Source of the DNA: Bacillota bacterium
Lineage (GTDB): Bacteria; Bacillota; Clostridia; Oscillospirales; Oscillospiraceae
Assembly (NCBI GenBank): GCA_023386265.1
Contig: JAEWKA010000006.1
Location: forward strand, 62,001 to 126,000
Length of the DNA stretch: 64,000 bases
Direction of reading: 5' to 3'
This document shows, in pieces, positions 1 through 8,256 of the stretch. Below the pieces are notes generated by a model. The model searched no databases and had not been told where the DNA came from. It saw only the letters and a list, made by a program, of their open reading frames with translations. Position 1 is the first letter of the stretch; each line of letters starts with the position of its first letter. A program made the position numbers and the translations under genes.

Positions 1-1583
1 TGCTTTTCGAGCTTTTCAATCGTCTCCTCAAAGGACGCACTACCCTGCGTTATTCTGCCCTTTGCGTCTTCGATTACGCTTTTTTGCAGTCCCAAACGCT
101 CGCTGATTGCAAAGGCGTTCGATTTTCCCGGTATTCCAATAAGCAAGCGATAGGTCGGGCGCAGGGACTCAACGTCGAATTCGCAGGAGGCATTCTGCAC
201 ACCCTCCGTCATCGTTGCATAGACCTTGAGCTCGGCGTAGTGTGTTGTTGCCGCTGTGACAGAGCCTTTATTTCTTGCATCCTCAATGATTGCAACGGCC
301 AGCGCCGCGCCCTCGACGGGGTCCGTTCCCGCACCGAGCTCATCAAAAAGAAGAAGGCTCTTATCGTCGCACGCTCCCAGTATTTTCACTATATTCGTCA
401 TGTGCGAGGAAAATGTTGAGAGCGATTGTTCAATGCTCTGCTCATCGCCGATGTCCGCGAGCACAGTGTGGAAAACAGGCACGATACTGCCGTCAGCCGC
501 CGGAATATGCAGTCCGCAGGCCGCCATTATGCAGAGAAGTCCTAGAGTTTTGAGTGACACGGTTTTACCGCCCGTGTTGGGTCCCGTAATGACAAGCGTA
601 TCGAATTCGTCGCCGAGCTCGATGCTGACGGGCACGGCGGTGCCCTTCGGTAGTAGCGGGTGACGCGCTTTTTTCAGGCTCACTCGCTTATCCGAAATGA
701 CCGGCTCTTGGCAGTCCAGCTTATAACTCAGCTTTGCTCTTGCAAAAATGCAGTCCAGCTCAACTAGCACATTGAAGTCGCGGATAATATCCTCCGCATG
801 GTCACCGCATTCTGCGGATAGCTCCATGAGTATACGCTCAATCTCGATTTTTTCCTTCGCGTGGAGCTCTCGAAGCTCGTTATTCGCCTTAACTGCTGCC
901 ATGGGCTCGATAAAAAGCGTCGCCCCGCTCGAGGAAATATCGTGGACAAGTCCGGGAATTGTTCCCTTATGGTCGGCCTTGACCGGCACGACATAGCGCT
1001 CCGAGCGAGTTGTAATTATAGGTTCCTGAAGTGCCTTTGAATAGGCTGGGGATGAAATGATTTTCTGCAAGGCCTCGCGCACTCGGGCTGAAGCAGCTCT
1101 CATCAGGCGGCGGATGCTAGATAGCTCAGAGCTTGCTGCGTCCGCAATTTCTTCCTCGCCGATAATGCAGGTGGTGATTTTTTCTTCCAAATATTTATTT
1201 GCCATAAGCGATGAAAATAAAAAGTCGAGATCGTGCCTTTCGCTGCGCTCGCCGTCGGCATAATCCCGCACTATCCGTGCGGACTGCAAGACTCCCGCGA
1301 TGTCCAGAAGCTCGCGCGTATTGAGCATTCCGCCGATATTCGCGCGCGAAAGCGATGAGCGCACGTCTCTGACACCACCAAAGGATGGGCTGCCTTTTAG
1401 CACCATCATAGTTTTGGCCGCTGTTGTTTCTCCCAGTCTGCGCTTTACGTCATATTCGATGTCAGATGGGCGAAGTGTCAGCACCTTTTCCTTCGCGGGC
1501 GCACTAACGGCTTCGTTCGATAGAAGCTCAAGCACCGTGGGAAGTTCAAGTGTCCTGACTGATTTTTCGTATAGTTCAGTCAT
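1..1583 (-). CDS. mutS2: Endonuclease MutS2 (partial, C-terminus outside window)
   Basis: MutS-family ATPase of the MutS2 branch, thought to act on branched DNA and on stalled or collided ribosomes. The 527 visible codons hold the N-terminal core and clamp helices and then the ATPase domain: Walker A GPNTGGKT near residue 335, Walker B LLFDELGAGTDP, and the following TTHY motif. The usual protein is about 780 residues, so the linker and C-terminal Smr nuclease domain lie beyond base 1. ATG at 1583 is chosen because GGAG lies 7 nt upstream on the minus strand. It is the last gene of the block that starts at yqfC, about 40 nt after recO. Family assignment is firm; only the truncation limits it. 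Confidence 0.95.
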   Translation of the reverse strand, partial: MTELYEKSVRTLELPTVLELLSNEAVSAPAKEKVLTLRPSDIEYDVKRRLGETTAAKTMMVLKGSPSFGGVRDVRSSLSRANIGGMLNTRELLDIAGVLQSARIVRDYADGERSERHDLDFLFSSLMANKYLEEKITTCIIGEEEIADAASSELSSIRRLMRAASARVREALQKIISSPAYSKALQEPIITTRSERYVVPVKADHKGTIPGLVHDISSSGATLFIEPMAAVKANNELRELHAKEKIEIERILMELSAECGDHAEDIIRDFNVLVELDCIFARAKLSYKLDCQEPVISDKRVSLKKARHPLLPKGTAVPVSIELGDEFDTLVITGPNTGGKTVSLKTLGLLCIMAACGLHIPAADGSIVPVFHTVLADIGDEQSIEQSLSTFSSHMTNIVKILGACDDKSLLLFDELGAGTDPVEGAALAVAIIEDARNKGSVTAATTHYAELKVYATMTEGVQNASCEFDVESLRPTYRLLIGIPGKSNAFAISERLGLQKSVIEDAKGRITQGSASFEETIEKLEK

Positions 1584-1624
1584 ATATTTCTCCGTTGTAA
1601 GGGTAAATTGTTTAATTTATGCGC

Positions 1625-2368
1625 CTATTTGACGCTTTTCCAGTAGTCGAGCGAGGAGAACCTTCGCTCGAGTTGCGCCTTCACATAGGCTTCACAGACC
1701 TTGTTGTGTCTTTTTTCGGCGTCTGAGTCAAGCGCGAAAGAAAATATTTTTTTGCTCTCCGCGCCGGAAATGTGCCGCATTGCCGCAAGCGACGCTGAGC
1801 AAAGCGGAAAAGTCTCGCCATATTGACTGCTCCGGCATTTTACGCAGAGTACAGTTCCGCCTATTGTACTGAACACAGGCGAAACCATGTCCTCTTTTCC
1901 GCAGACGGGGCAAGCCTCGAGCGCCGGTTCGTAGCCCGATAGGCACATGAGCCGTACTTCGAACACAGCTTTGATGTGCTCCGGCGGATAAAGACCGCCC
2001 GAAAGCGCAAAAAGGCTGTTCAGCCCCAGCCGCAAAACCTCCGGATTCGGGCTGTCCTCGTCGGAAACAGCTTCCATAAGCTCCGCAAAATATGTTCCGA
2101 GTGACAAAAGCGCGATATTCTCACGCAGTCCAAGGAACTGTTCGACCGTCTGCGCCTCTTGGACAACCCACCTTCCACGGTTTTCAAAGAGCGTCATCTC
2201 AGAAAAGGCCAAGAGTTGACACGCAGCGGCAATCCTGCTGCCCCTGCGCATCACACCTCTCGCCGAAACGGTCAGCTTTCCCTCGTCCTCCGTGAGAACG
2301 GTCAGAATCTTATCCGCTTCCTTGTATTTAGTTTCTCTCAGCACCAGCGCTCTTGTAGTTTTAAACAT
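1625..2368 (-). CDS. recO: DNA repair protein RecO
   Basis: RecO (247 aa) mediates loading of RecA onto SSB-coated single-stranded DNA in the RecFOR pathway. The N-terminal OB fold starts with the typical TRALVLRETKYKEADKILTV stretch, and the helical C-terminal half carries a zinc-binding pair of Cys motifs (CPVCGK near residue 154 and CVKC about 20 residues later). Length and position next to era and yqzL match the Firmicute family. It is followed by mutS2 on the same strand. The gap upstream to yqzL is about 150 nt and contains an inverted repeat (2384-2514) reported separately. Confidence 0.95.
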   Translation of the reverse strand: MFKTTRALVLRETKYKEADKILTVLTEDEGKLTVSARGVMRRGSRIAAACQLLAFSEMTLFENRGRWVVQEAQTVEQFLGLRENIALLSLGTYFAELMEAVSDEDSPNPEVLRLGLNSLFALSGGLYPPEHIKAVFEVRLMCLSGYEPALEACPVCGKEDMVSPVFSTIGGTVLCVKCRSSQYGETFPLCSASLAAMRHISGAESKKIFSFALDSDAEKRHNKVCEAYVKAQLERRFSSLDYWKSVK

Positions 2369-2383
2369 ATTATGTAAACCTTC

Positions 2384-2514
2384 AGCCGCATCGGCCTGTG
2401 ATTTTATATTTCATTTTTTCGTGTACCCTCGCGGGTTAGAAAAACGACTTCGGACATCCGCGTTGCGGGACAATTAAGTCTCACTTGCAGAATCCATCAC
2501 AGGCCGACGCGGCT
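2384..2514. repeat. 19-nt inverted repeat in the yqzL-recO gap
   Basis: Arms at 2384-2402 and 2496-2514 are reverse complements with a single mismatch (AGCCGCATCGGCCTGTGAT against its complement). They are separated by 93 nt. The left arm lies just upstream of recO and the right arm ends at the yqzL stop region. In RNA it would close a roughly 130-nt domain. Neither arm has a following U-tract, so it does not look like a simple terminator. It could be a structured intercistronic element or the termini of a small non-autonomous repeat. Confidence 0.55.
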
Positions 2515-2518
2515 TTCC

Positions 2519-2683
2519 TCAAAAACGGACTCGGGGTTTTTCACCCGTTCCGCCAAAAGCGAGTGTATCTTTCGGGGGAGTATCGGGCTTATATTTTTTC
2601 TCTTTTACGGCTGACCTGTACATCAGGTAGCAGAACGGTTCGCCCGTCTCACAGAATAAACCCCAAAGATTTGAGTCTTTCAT
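2519..2683 (-). CDS. yqzL: YqzL-like small protein
   Basis: A 54-codon gene between era and recO. It starts at ATG 2683 with AGGTGA about 9 nt upstream and ends at TGA 2519-2521. The protein begins MKDSNLWGLFCETGEPFCYL. The 'Trp, then residues, then TG-x-x-x-YL' pattern and the position between era and recO match the YqzL family of Bacillus and Clostridia, whose function is unknown. This copy has a Pro/Gly/Lys-rich C-terminal extension compared with the usual form of about 47 residues. Assignment rests on context plus the N-terminal pattern. Confidence 0.75.
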   Translation of the reverse strand: MKDSNLWGLFCETGEPFCYLMYRSAVKEKKYKPDTPPKDTLAFGGTGEKPRVRF

Positions 2684-2781
2684 AAGACTTCACCTCGCCG
2701 AGCTTAGTATGTCCCGAGCTAAAGTCAGATATGAGAAAAACATCTTCGGTAATTTCTGCGCGAGTTATCAAATTTTGAAAG

Positions 2782-3696
2782 TTAATTCTTATAGCCGAAA
2801 TTGCGAAGAAGATTATCGCTGTCACGCCAGTTGTCCTTGACCTTGACCCATGTCTGCAAAAACACCTTGGTGCCCATAAACTTTTCAATATCCGTGCGCG
2901 CAAGCGCACCAATTTTCTTGAGCATCTCACCGTTCTTACCGATTATTATGCCCTTGTGGCTGTCCTTTTCGCAGTAAATCGTGACATCGAGGTCGATTAT
3001 CTCGGTGTCCTCGCGCTCTGAAAACTTGGTCACGACAACTGCTGCGCCGTGCGGAATCTCCTTGTCGAGGCAGTAGAGCAGTTTTTCGCGAACGATTTCG
3101 GCGCAGACCTGCATTTCAGGCTGGTCGGTTACCACGTCCTCAGGGAAAAGCTTCGGCCCTGGCTTTGCATATTTTTCAAACTGAGCCATGAGTTCTTCGG
3201 TGCCGTCGCGTTTTACTGCGCTAACCGGAATTATCGCGTCAAAATCGTGGAGCTTGGTATAGGCAGCGATGACAGCAAGAAGCTGCTCCTTTGCTACGGT
3301 GTCAATCTTATTGATGACGAGCACGGAGGGGCATTTGCTCCCTTTGATTTTTTCGATGAGCTCCATTTCCTGCGGACCTGCTGATGGTATCGGCTCGACC
3401 ATGAGAACGATTGCGTCCACGTCCGCAACGCTTTCACTGACGATCTTCACCATATAATCTCCGAGCTTTGTCCTTGCTCTATGGAAACCCGGAGTGTCCA
3501 TGAGAACAATCTGGGTATCGCCGCGATTTATTATCGCGCAAATACGGTTTCTAGTAGTCTGCGGCTTATTGGAAACTATCGCAATTTTTTCGCCCACAAG
3601 AGTGTTCGTAAGCGTGGATTTGCCGACATTCGGGCGACCCACGATAGTTATCATTGCAGATTTTGTATTGAATTCATTTTTCGGTTCGTTTTTCAT
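2782..3696 (-). CDS. era: GTPase Era
   Basis: Era (304 aa) is an essential GTPase that binds the 3' end of 16S rRNA and assists 30S assembly. Visible motifs are G1 GRPNVGKS (residues 20-27), the PQTTRNR switch region, G3 DTPG (67-70), G4 NKID near 130, and a C-terminal KH domain with the GKNGEMLKKIG loop. The N-terminal 12 residues form a short polar extension. Its start overlaps the end of dgkA by 23 nt, which suggests translational coupling within the ybeY-dgkA-era-recO operon. Confidence 0.97.
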   Translation of the reverse strand: MKNEPKNEFNTKSAMITIVGRPNVGKSTLTNTLVGEKIAIVSNKPQTTRNRICAIINRGDTQIVLMDTPGFHRARTKLGDYMVKIVSESVADVDAIVLMVEPIPSAGPQEMELIEKIKGSKCPSVLVINKIDTVAKEQLLAVIAAYTKLHDFDAIIPVSAVKRDGTEELMAQFEKYAKPGPKLFPEDVVTDQPEMQVCAEIVREKLLYCLDKEIPHGAAVVVTKFSEREDTEIIDLDVTIYCEKDSHKGIIIGKNGEMLKKIGALARTDIEKFMGTKVFLQTWVKVKDNWRDSDNLLRNFGYKN

Positions 3697-4138
3697 TTTT
3701 TTCTCTCTTTCCGCCTCTCACAAAGATGATGAGAGGTATCAGCGTAAGTATAATGACCAGCGCTACGGCTGTGTGATTTTTAAAGAATCGCAGTGCGGCA
3801 CTAAACTTGTCCGCACGGAAGAAAATAATTCCTCCTGCTACCGCGGAAGCGATTGCCGCGCAAAGCACGGCTCCGGCGGCGGCGTCCTTTGCGGTTCTTA
3901 TTCCATCAGACTTTTCAGGATGTACCGTGTCGCAAAGGCCCTCCAGCGCGGTATTAAGGCATTCAAGCGTCGTTACGAGTCCGATGCAGATAAGTATCGC
4001 CGCCCATTCGGCTACTGAAATATGCGTCACAAAGCCGGCGACTATTACATAAAAAGCAAAGCACATATGCACCCGCATATTGCGCTCCGACATCATCGTT
4101 TCACAAATACCGCGAAAAGCATAATAAAAACTTTTCAT
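3674..4138 (-). CDS. dgkA: Diacylglycerol/undecaprenol kinase (DgkA family)
   Basis: Small integral-membrane kinase (154 aa). In Gram-positive bacteria this family phosphorylates undecaprenol, recycling the cell-wall lipid carrier. The family signature LECLNTALEGLCD appears after the second hydrophobic helix and carries the Glu and Asn used for metal-ATP binding. Helices are visible around residues 27-45, 50-62, 92-110 and 120-140. The last helix, followed by a Lys/Arg/Glu-rich tail, is longer than in the 120-130 aa versions. It overlaps ybeY by 4 nt (ATGA) and era by 23 nt. Confidence 0.9.
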   Translation of the reverse strand: MKSFYYAFRGICETMMSERNMRVHMCFAFYVIVAGFVTHISVAEWAAILICIGLVTTLECLNTALEGLCDTVHPEKSDGIRTAKDAAAGAVLCAAIASAVAGGIIFFRADKFSAALRFFKNHTAVALVIILTLIPLIIFVRGGKREKNEKRTEK

Positions 4139-4641
4139 TCCTCTTTCACGCCTTCTATAAGCGCCATGATTTCTTTTTCTCGCGTGCGCATCTGCTTTTT
4201 CATCACGCCCTCGTCGACGTGATCGTAACCCAAAAGATGCAGAACGCTGTGTACGGTCAGATACTGTATTTCGCGCTTCGTTCCGTGCCCGAATTCCTCA
4301 CCCTGAGCCACTGCATGCTCAATCGAAAGCGCCATATCGCCAAGGATGACCTTATCCGTTTCCGGATTGCGCTCCGCGTTTTCGGGGTCGAATGAGCCGG
4401 GTTCAAATTCGTTTGCCGGAAAACTCAGCACATCAGTCGCGGCATCTACATCTCGGAACTCTCGGTTCAGCTTTCTTATTCCGAAGTCGTCCGTCAGCAA
4501 AACGCTCACTTCGCAGGGCACGGCTATGCCCTGAGCGTCAAGCGCAACATTAATCGCTTCCGATATCCAGTATCTTGCGGGAGCTTGTCCCAATCCGCGC
4601 TTGTCGCGCGATAAATAAATCTTATGTTTCATTCGTTTCAC
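4135..4641 (-). CDS. ybeY: rRNA maturation RNase YbeY
   Basis: Single-strand endoribonuclease needed for 16S rRNA 3'-end maturation and ribosome quality control. The zinc-binding signature H131-x3-H135-x5-H141 is intact (HSVLHLLGYDH), and the upstream LNREFRDVDAATDVLSFP stretch is characteristic. The 168-residue length is normal. The start overlaps phoH by 4 nt and the end overlaps dgkA by 4 nt, so the block is tightly coupled. Confidence 0.96.
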   Translation of the reverse strand: MKRMKHKIYLSRDKRGLGQAPARYWISEAINVALDAQGIAVPCEVSVLLTDDFGIRKLNREFRDVDAATDVLSFPANEFEPGSFDPENAERNPETDKVILGDMALSIEHAVAQGEEFGHGTKREIQYLTVHSVLHLLGYDHVDEGVMKKQMRTREKEIMALIEGVKEE

Positions 4642-5663
4642 TGAGCTTTCTTTTTATAAGTTCTCTGCGGTGCCTTCCCTGTTACAGCAGGCTTCGGCGC
4701 ACTCGGAGCGCGCTTATTTTCGTGCTTTTCGTAAGCCTCAATTATTCTCTGCACCAGCACATGGCGGACAACGTCCGCAGCCGTCAGCTTGCATATTTTT
4801 ATATCGTCGATATCCTGAAGAATTCTCATCGCTTCCTTGAGTCCGCTCAACTTGTCCCCGGGCAGGTCAATCTGCGTGATATCACCCGTTATAACGACTT
4901 TTGATCCGAATCCGATACGCGTCAAAAACATTTTCATCTGCTCAGGAGTCGTGTTTTGCGCCTCGTCCAAAATTATAAAGCTGTCGTCGAGCGTTCTGCC
5001 GCGCATATAGGCGAGCGGCGCAACCTCGATGTTGCCTCGCTCGAGATATTTTGTATAGGTCTCCGTACCCAGCATATCGAAAAGCGCGTCGTACAAAGGA
5101 CGCAGATAGGGGTCGACTTTGCTTTGCAGGTCACCGGGCAGAAATCCAAGCCGCTCTCCCGCTTCAACCGCGGGACGTGTCAGGATTATGCGGTTTACCT
5201 CCTTGTTTCGGAAGGACGCTACCGCCGCCGCGACAGCAAGATAGGTCTTACCGGTTCCGGCGGGCCCGATGCCTAGCGTTACCGTGTTGTTCGTTATTGC
5301 GTCAACATATTCCTTCTGTCCGATTGTCTTCGCCTTAACCGGCTTGCCCTTGCTCGTTATACAAATAACGTCGCCCGCAATTTTATCAATTTTGCTCTCC
5401 GCACCCTCGCGGACGAGCTTAATGATATAGCGCACGTTCTGCTCATCGATGTTTTCTCCGCGGGCAGCCAAGGACAGAAGCCCAGCGATAGCTTTTTCCG
5501 CGAGCATCACGTTTTCAGCTTCGCCCGTTATATGCAGCTCCGCTTCCCTGTCAACGACCTTAATGGCAAGCTCCGTTTCAACTATATGAATGTTCCTGTC
5601 AAAGGAACCGAAAACGCTTATTATTTGCTCCATGCGATCGACCGGCATTATTCTCTCAATCAT
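4638..5663 (-). CDS. phoH: PhoH-like ATPase (YbeZ)
   Basis: PhoH/YbeZ family P-loop ATPase (341 aa), a cytoplasmic partner of YbeY thought to act in RNA metabolism. Walker A GPAGTGKT lies at residues 133-140 and Walker B is in FIILDEAQNTT. The N-terminal 70 residues form the small domain typical of the family and the C terminus is basic and disordered. It overlaps yqfD by 4 nt upstream and ybeY by 4 nt downstream. The phoH-ybeY pair is conserved across bacteria. Confidence 0.95.
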   Translation of the reverse strand: MIERIMPVDRMEQIISVFGSFDRNIHIVETELAIKVVDREAELHITGEAENVMLAEKAIAGLLSLAARGENIDEQNVRYIIKLVREGAESKIDKIAGDVICITSKGKPVKAKTIGQKEYVDAITNNTVTLGIGPAGTGKTYLAVAAAVASFRNKEVNRIILTRPAVEAGERLGFLPGDLQSKVDPYLRPLYDALFDMLGTETYTKYLERGNIEVAPLAYMRGRTLDDSFIILDEAQNTTPEQMKMFLTRIGFGSKVVITGDITQIDLPGDKLSGLKEAMRILQDIDDIKICKLTAADVVRHVLVQRIIEAYEKHENKRAPSAPKPAVTGKAPQRTYKKKAQ

Positions 5664-6889
5664 TGGGTACCTTTTTCCTCCTTAGGGGCTTTCGCCTCGC
5701 TTATCTCATCCGCAGACATTTCTTCTTCTTCGGCGATGTTCTGTTTGCACTCGGCGCGGAGCGTTCCGACGGCAAAGCCGTTTATGACGCTGAACGTATA
5801 TTCGGAGCTTATGACTTCCCCGTCCTTGCCGATTTTGCGCTTGAGTTCGTCATTTACCAGAGCTTCGAGCCTTGCCTTAGCCGCATCCTCCGGATAGTCT
5901 GCGATGTGCAGTTCATAGGCTCTTGAGGTTTCTTTGACAAGCATCACAGGCAGTTCAAAAAAACCTGTTATTCCCAGTCTATGCTTACTTACAATATTAT
6001 CACAATCTACATCAAAAATTCTACTCTTACTATAAAAATTTATGCGGTCGTTTCCAAATATCAGAGCAAAACGGCTCTTTTTCTCACCCGTATATGCTTT
6101 TTCATCGTAGCTAAGCGGCATAATGGCGCTAAGTTCATACCAAGTGCGCGCAATAACACTGCCTTCGGCGTGCACAATTTCTGTATCTCTGAAGGTTGAC
6201 GGCACCGCGCCTGATATTAGCGTTTCGTTTTCGAGCGCTGCCTGCCCTTTCTTAAAAAGCGGAAAACCGCGCAAAACGCCCATGCTCTCTATTATACCCG
6301 ACTCGTCCGCAACGACTTTAACGGCCTCGTCCTCGTCAAAAAGTTTAGGAATGTCCGTTCTTTCCCGAACCTCAACAACCGCTCTCGACCCGAAAACACT
6401 TACGCTTATCCACTTGAGTTCGGGAATTTCGACAAGAACCCTGCTCCTGATGTTATCACTTGTGAATTTTGGCCAGTAGCTGCCGATATACACGCCGCTG
6501 TCCTCAAGTGCATTGAGTATTTCTATATCGCTGACGGTTTCGTTGCCTGTAATTTCAATTTTCCATATAAAAAAATAAGAGGTGATGAGAAGCACCAGAA
6601 AAAACACGGGCAGAACCCAAAGAGCATAACGTTTTTTCAGTTTTTTTGCCTCTACCGGCCCCCCGCATCTTTCCATGATTTTGGCTTCGCAATTACATTT
6701 CTCCGCGAGGATCAGAATTGCGTCCGCATATTTCAAGCGTGTTCGGAATATGAGCGTATAGTCGTCCTCGGGATAAACGCCCCAAAAATCGATGTTTCCG
6801 GCTGCACAGCGATCCAAGAGCACTGTCGGTTCGACCCCGACGGCTCTTATGACGGCATATCCTCGCGCTTCGTCCGACAGTCGTTCCAT
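5660..6889 (-). CDS. yqfD: Sporulation protein YqfD
   Basis: YqfD-family membrane protein of the mother-cell (sigma-E) sporulation programme; its biochemical role is unknown. The N-terminal domain of about 90 residues is followed by a basic stretch and one strong membrane helix (WVLPVFFLVLLITSYFFIW), and then a large extracytoplasmic region containing WKIEITGNETVSDIEILNAL. I chose ATG 6889 over an in-frame TTG at 6913 because AGGGGGAG sits about 5 nt upstream and overlaps the yqfC stop. That gives 409 aa. The C-terminal 25 residues are Glu/Lys-rich. Confidence 0.9.
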   Translation of the reverse strand: MERLSDEARGYAVIRAVGVEPTVLLDRCAAGNIDFWGVYPEDDYTLIFRTRLKYADAILILAEKCNCEAKIMERCGGPVEAKKLKKRYALWVLPVFFLVLLITSYFFIWKIEITGNETVSDIEILNALEDSGVYIGSYWPKFTSDNIRSRVLVEIPELKWISVSVFGSRAVVEVRERTDIPKLFDEDEAVKVVADESGIIESMGVLRGFPLFKKGQAALENETLISGAVPSTFRDTEIVHAEGSVIARTWYELSAIMPLSYDEKAYTGEKKSRFALIFGNDRINFYSKSRIFDVDCDNIVSKHRLGITGFFELPVMLVKETSRAYELHIADYPEDAAKARLEALVNDELKRKIGKDGEVISSEYTFSVINGFAVGTLRAECKQNIAEEEEMSADEISEAKAPKEEKGTQ

Positions 6890-6899
6890 AAAGCTCCCC

Positions 6900-7169
6900 C
6901 TAGCAGAGCTCAATTGCGACGATAATGCCGCTTATCACAAGCTCCATTTTTGTCATTGCTGAAAGCTCCAGATCCTCTCCGCGTATCTGCATGAGCATGT
7001 TTCTGCCCCGCACCTCGATTAAGTCTCGGGAATAGCTTTTCAATCCTTCGTGGTTTTCAATCAGCACCTCGCTCCCGCCTGAAAGAGTGAGCTTCGGCAC
7101 CCCCGGCACAAGCTCCGCGGGCAGGTCGAAAAACTCGGTGACGGGGCGTCTTCGCACAGCATTTTTCAA
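6900..7169 (-). CDS. yqfC: Sporulation protein YqfC
   Basis: YqfC-family small protein (89 aa from the chosen start), a sigma-E sporulation protein of unknown function that is almost always followed by yqfD. The PKLTLSGGSEVLIENHEGL stretch matches the family core. A TTG at 7169 preceded by GAGGTGG about 8 nt upstream is preferred. An in-frame TTG at 7190 has no visible ribosome binding site. It is the first gene of the long minus-strand block and lies divergent from ylbJ/spoVV, with about 120 nt between them. Confidence 0.88.
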   Translation of the reverse strand: MKNAVRRRPVTEFFDLPAELVPGVPKLTLSGGSEVLIENHEGLKSYSRDLIEVRGRNMLMQIRGEDLELSAMTKMELVISGIIVAIELC

Positions 7170-7287
7170 CTGACTCACCACCTCAAACAAGTTTATGCTT
7201 CATAATTTAGTTTTAGCAGTACCGGAAAAACAGGAAATAGCCCAACTGCTCGTACATATGATTTATAAACATAAAGGTGGTGAAAAC

Positions 7288-8256
7288 GTGACAGGCAAAT
7301 TTTCATTTTTAATCGCGGTTTTTCTGGCGCTCTGCGCTTTTATCGGGCTTTTATTCTGCCCCTCGGCTTCTGCGGGCGGCGCAAGAGCAGGTCTTCTTCT
7401 CTGCTCAGGTATAATCATTCCTTCGCTTTTTCCTTTTGCGGTAATCAGCAACATTTTTGTGGCGCTCGGCCTTCCGCAGAGGCTCTCGAAGGTTTGCACA
7501 CCTGTCATGAAAAAGCTCTTTGGTGTTTCCGGTACGGGAAGCGCGGCGTTTTTTCTCGGCATTGCGGGAGGGTATCCACTTGGAGCCATTTCTGTCTCTG
7601 AAATGTACTCAAAGGGCGCGCTGCAAAAAAAAGAAGCCGAGAGGCTCCTCGGCTTTTGCGATAATTCGGGTCCGGCGTTCATAGTTTCCGTTGCGGGTGT
7701 CGCTGTATTTGGCAGCGTTAGGGTCGGCTTTTTCCTCTACGGCATACATATTCTAGCGGCACTCCTCACCGGCATGCTCCTGAAAACCGGAAAAAGCAAT
7801 GAGAAGGCTTTCGTCTCATCTCTTCCTGAAATGAATCTTTCCGGCGCTTTCACGGCGAGCGTTAAGCGGGCGACAGCGGCTATGGTCACGGTTTGCGGCT
7901 TTGTTGTCTTTTTCAGCGTCCTTGTCGGACTTCTGGACGCCCATGGCACACTCTCTGCTCTGAGCGGAACGATCTCGGCACGCTTAGGGACAGAGCTGCA
8001 TTTTTCGCGCAGTCTTTTGACGGGGCTTCTGGAGATCGGTACGGGAACGAGCTCGATGTATGGGCTCCGTACTGAACCTGAAAACCTCGCACTTTGCTCA
8101 TTTCTTATTGGTTGGGGAGGTATTTCCGTACACGCGCAGGCTTCGGCAGTAATAAGTGAGGGCGGACTGAGCCCCGCTCGGCATACTTTAGGAAAGCTGC
8201 TTCACGGCGTACTGTCCGCCCTTATCACGTTTTTATTATATCCTCTGTTATTCTGA
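7288..8256 (+). CDS. spoVV: Sporulation integral membrane protein YlbJ/SpoVV family
   Basis: Polytopic membrane protein (322 aa) of the nucleoside-recognition (Gate) fold. SpoVV/YlbJ works in the outer forespore membrane in dipicolinic acid uptake into spores. Typical segments are FLGIAGGYPLGA and FCDNSGPAFIVSVAG, each within one of two related halves, with about eight hydrophobic helices. GTG 7288 is preferred because AAAGGTGG lies 8 nt upstream; an in-frame ATG at 7195 has no ribosome binding site. It runs divergently from the yqfC-yqfD genes, and its stop overlaps the 3' end of the convergent capA-like gene by 9 nt. Confidence 0.82.
   Translation: MTGKFSFLIAVFLALCAFIGLLFCPSASAGGARAGLLLCSGIIIPSLFPFAVISNIFVALGLPQRLSKVCTPVMKKLFGVSGTGSAAFFLGIAGGYPLGAISVSEMYSKGALQKKEAERLLGFCDNSGPAFIVSVAGVAVFGSVRVGFFLYGIHILAALLTGMLLKTGKSNEKAFVSSLPEMNLSGAFTASVKRATAAMVTVCGFVVFFSVLVGLLDAHGTLSALSGTISARLGTELHFSRSLLTGLLEIGTGTSSMYGLRTEPENLALCSFLIGWGGISVHAQASAVISEGGLSPARHTLGKLLHGVLSALITFLLYPLLF

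Noticed and set aside
84..1632. Several plus-strand open frames of 60-135 codons opposite mutS2
   Set aside because: They lie antisense to a clearly coding MutS2 frame, have no ribosome binding sites and give low-complexity Ser/Arg-rich products.
2649..2930. 93-codon minus-strand frame overlapping the era 3' end and yqzL start
   Set aside because: It is out of frame with two recognised genes and encodes no known pattern; yqzL explains the downstream part better.
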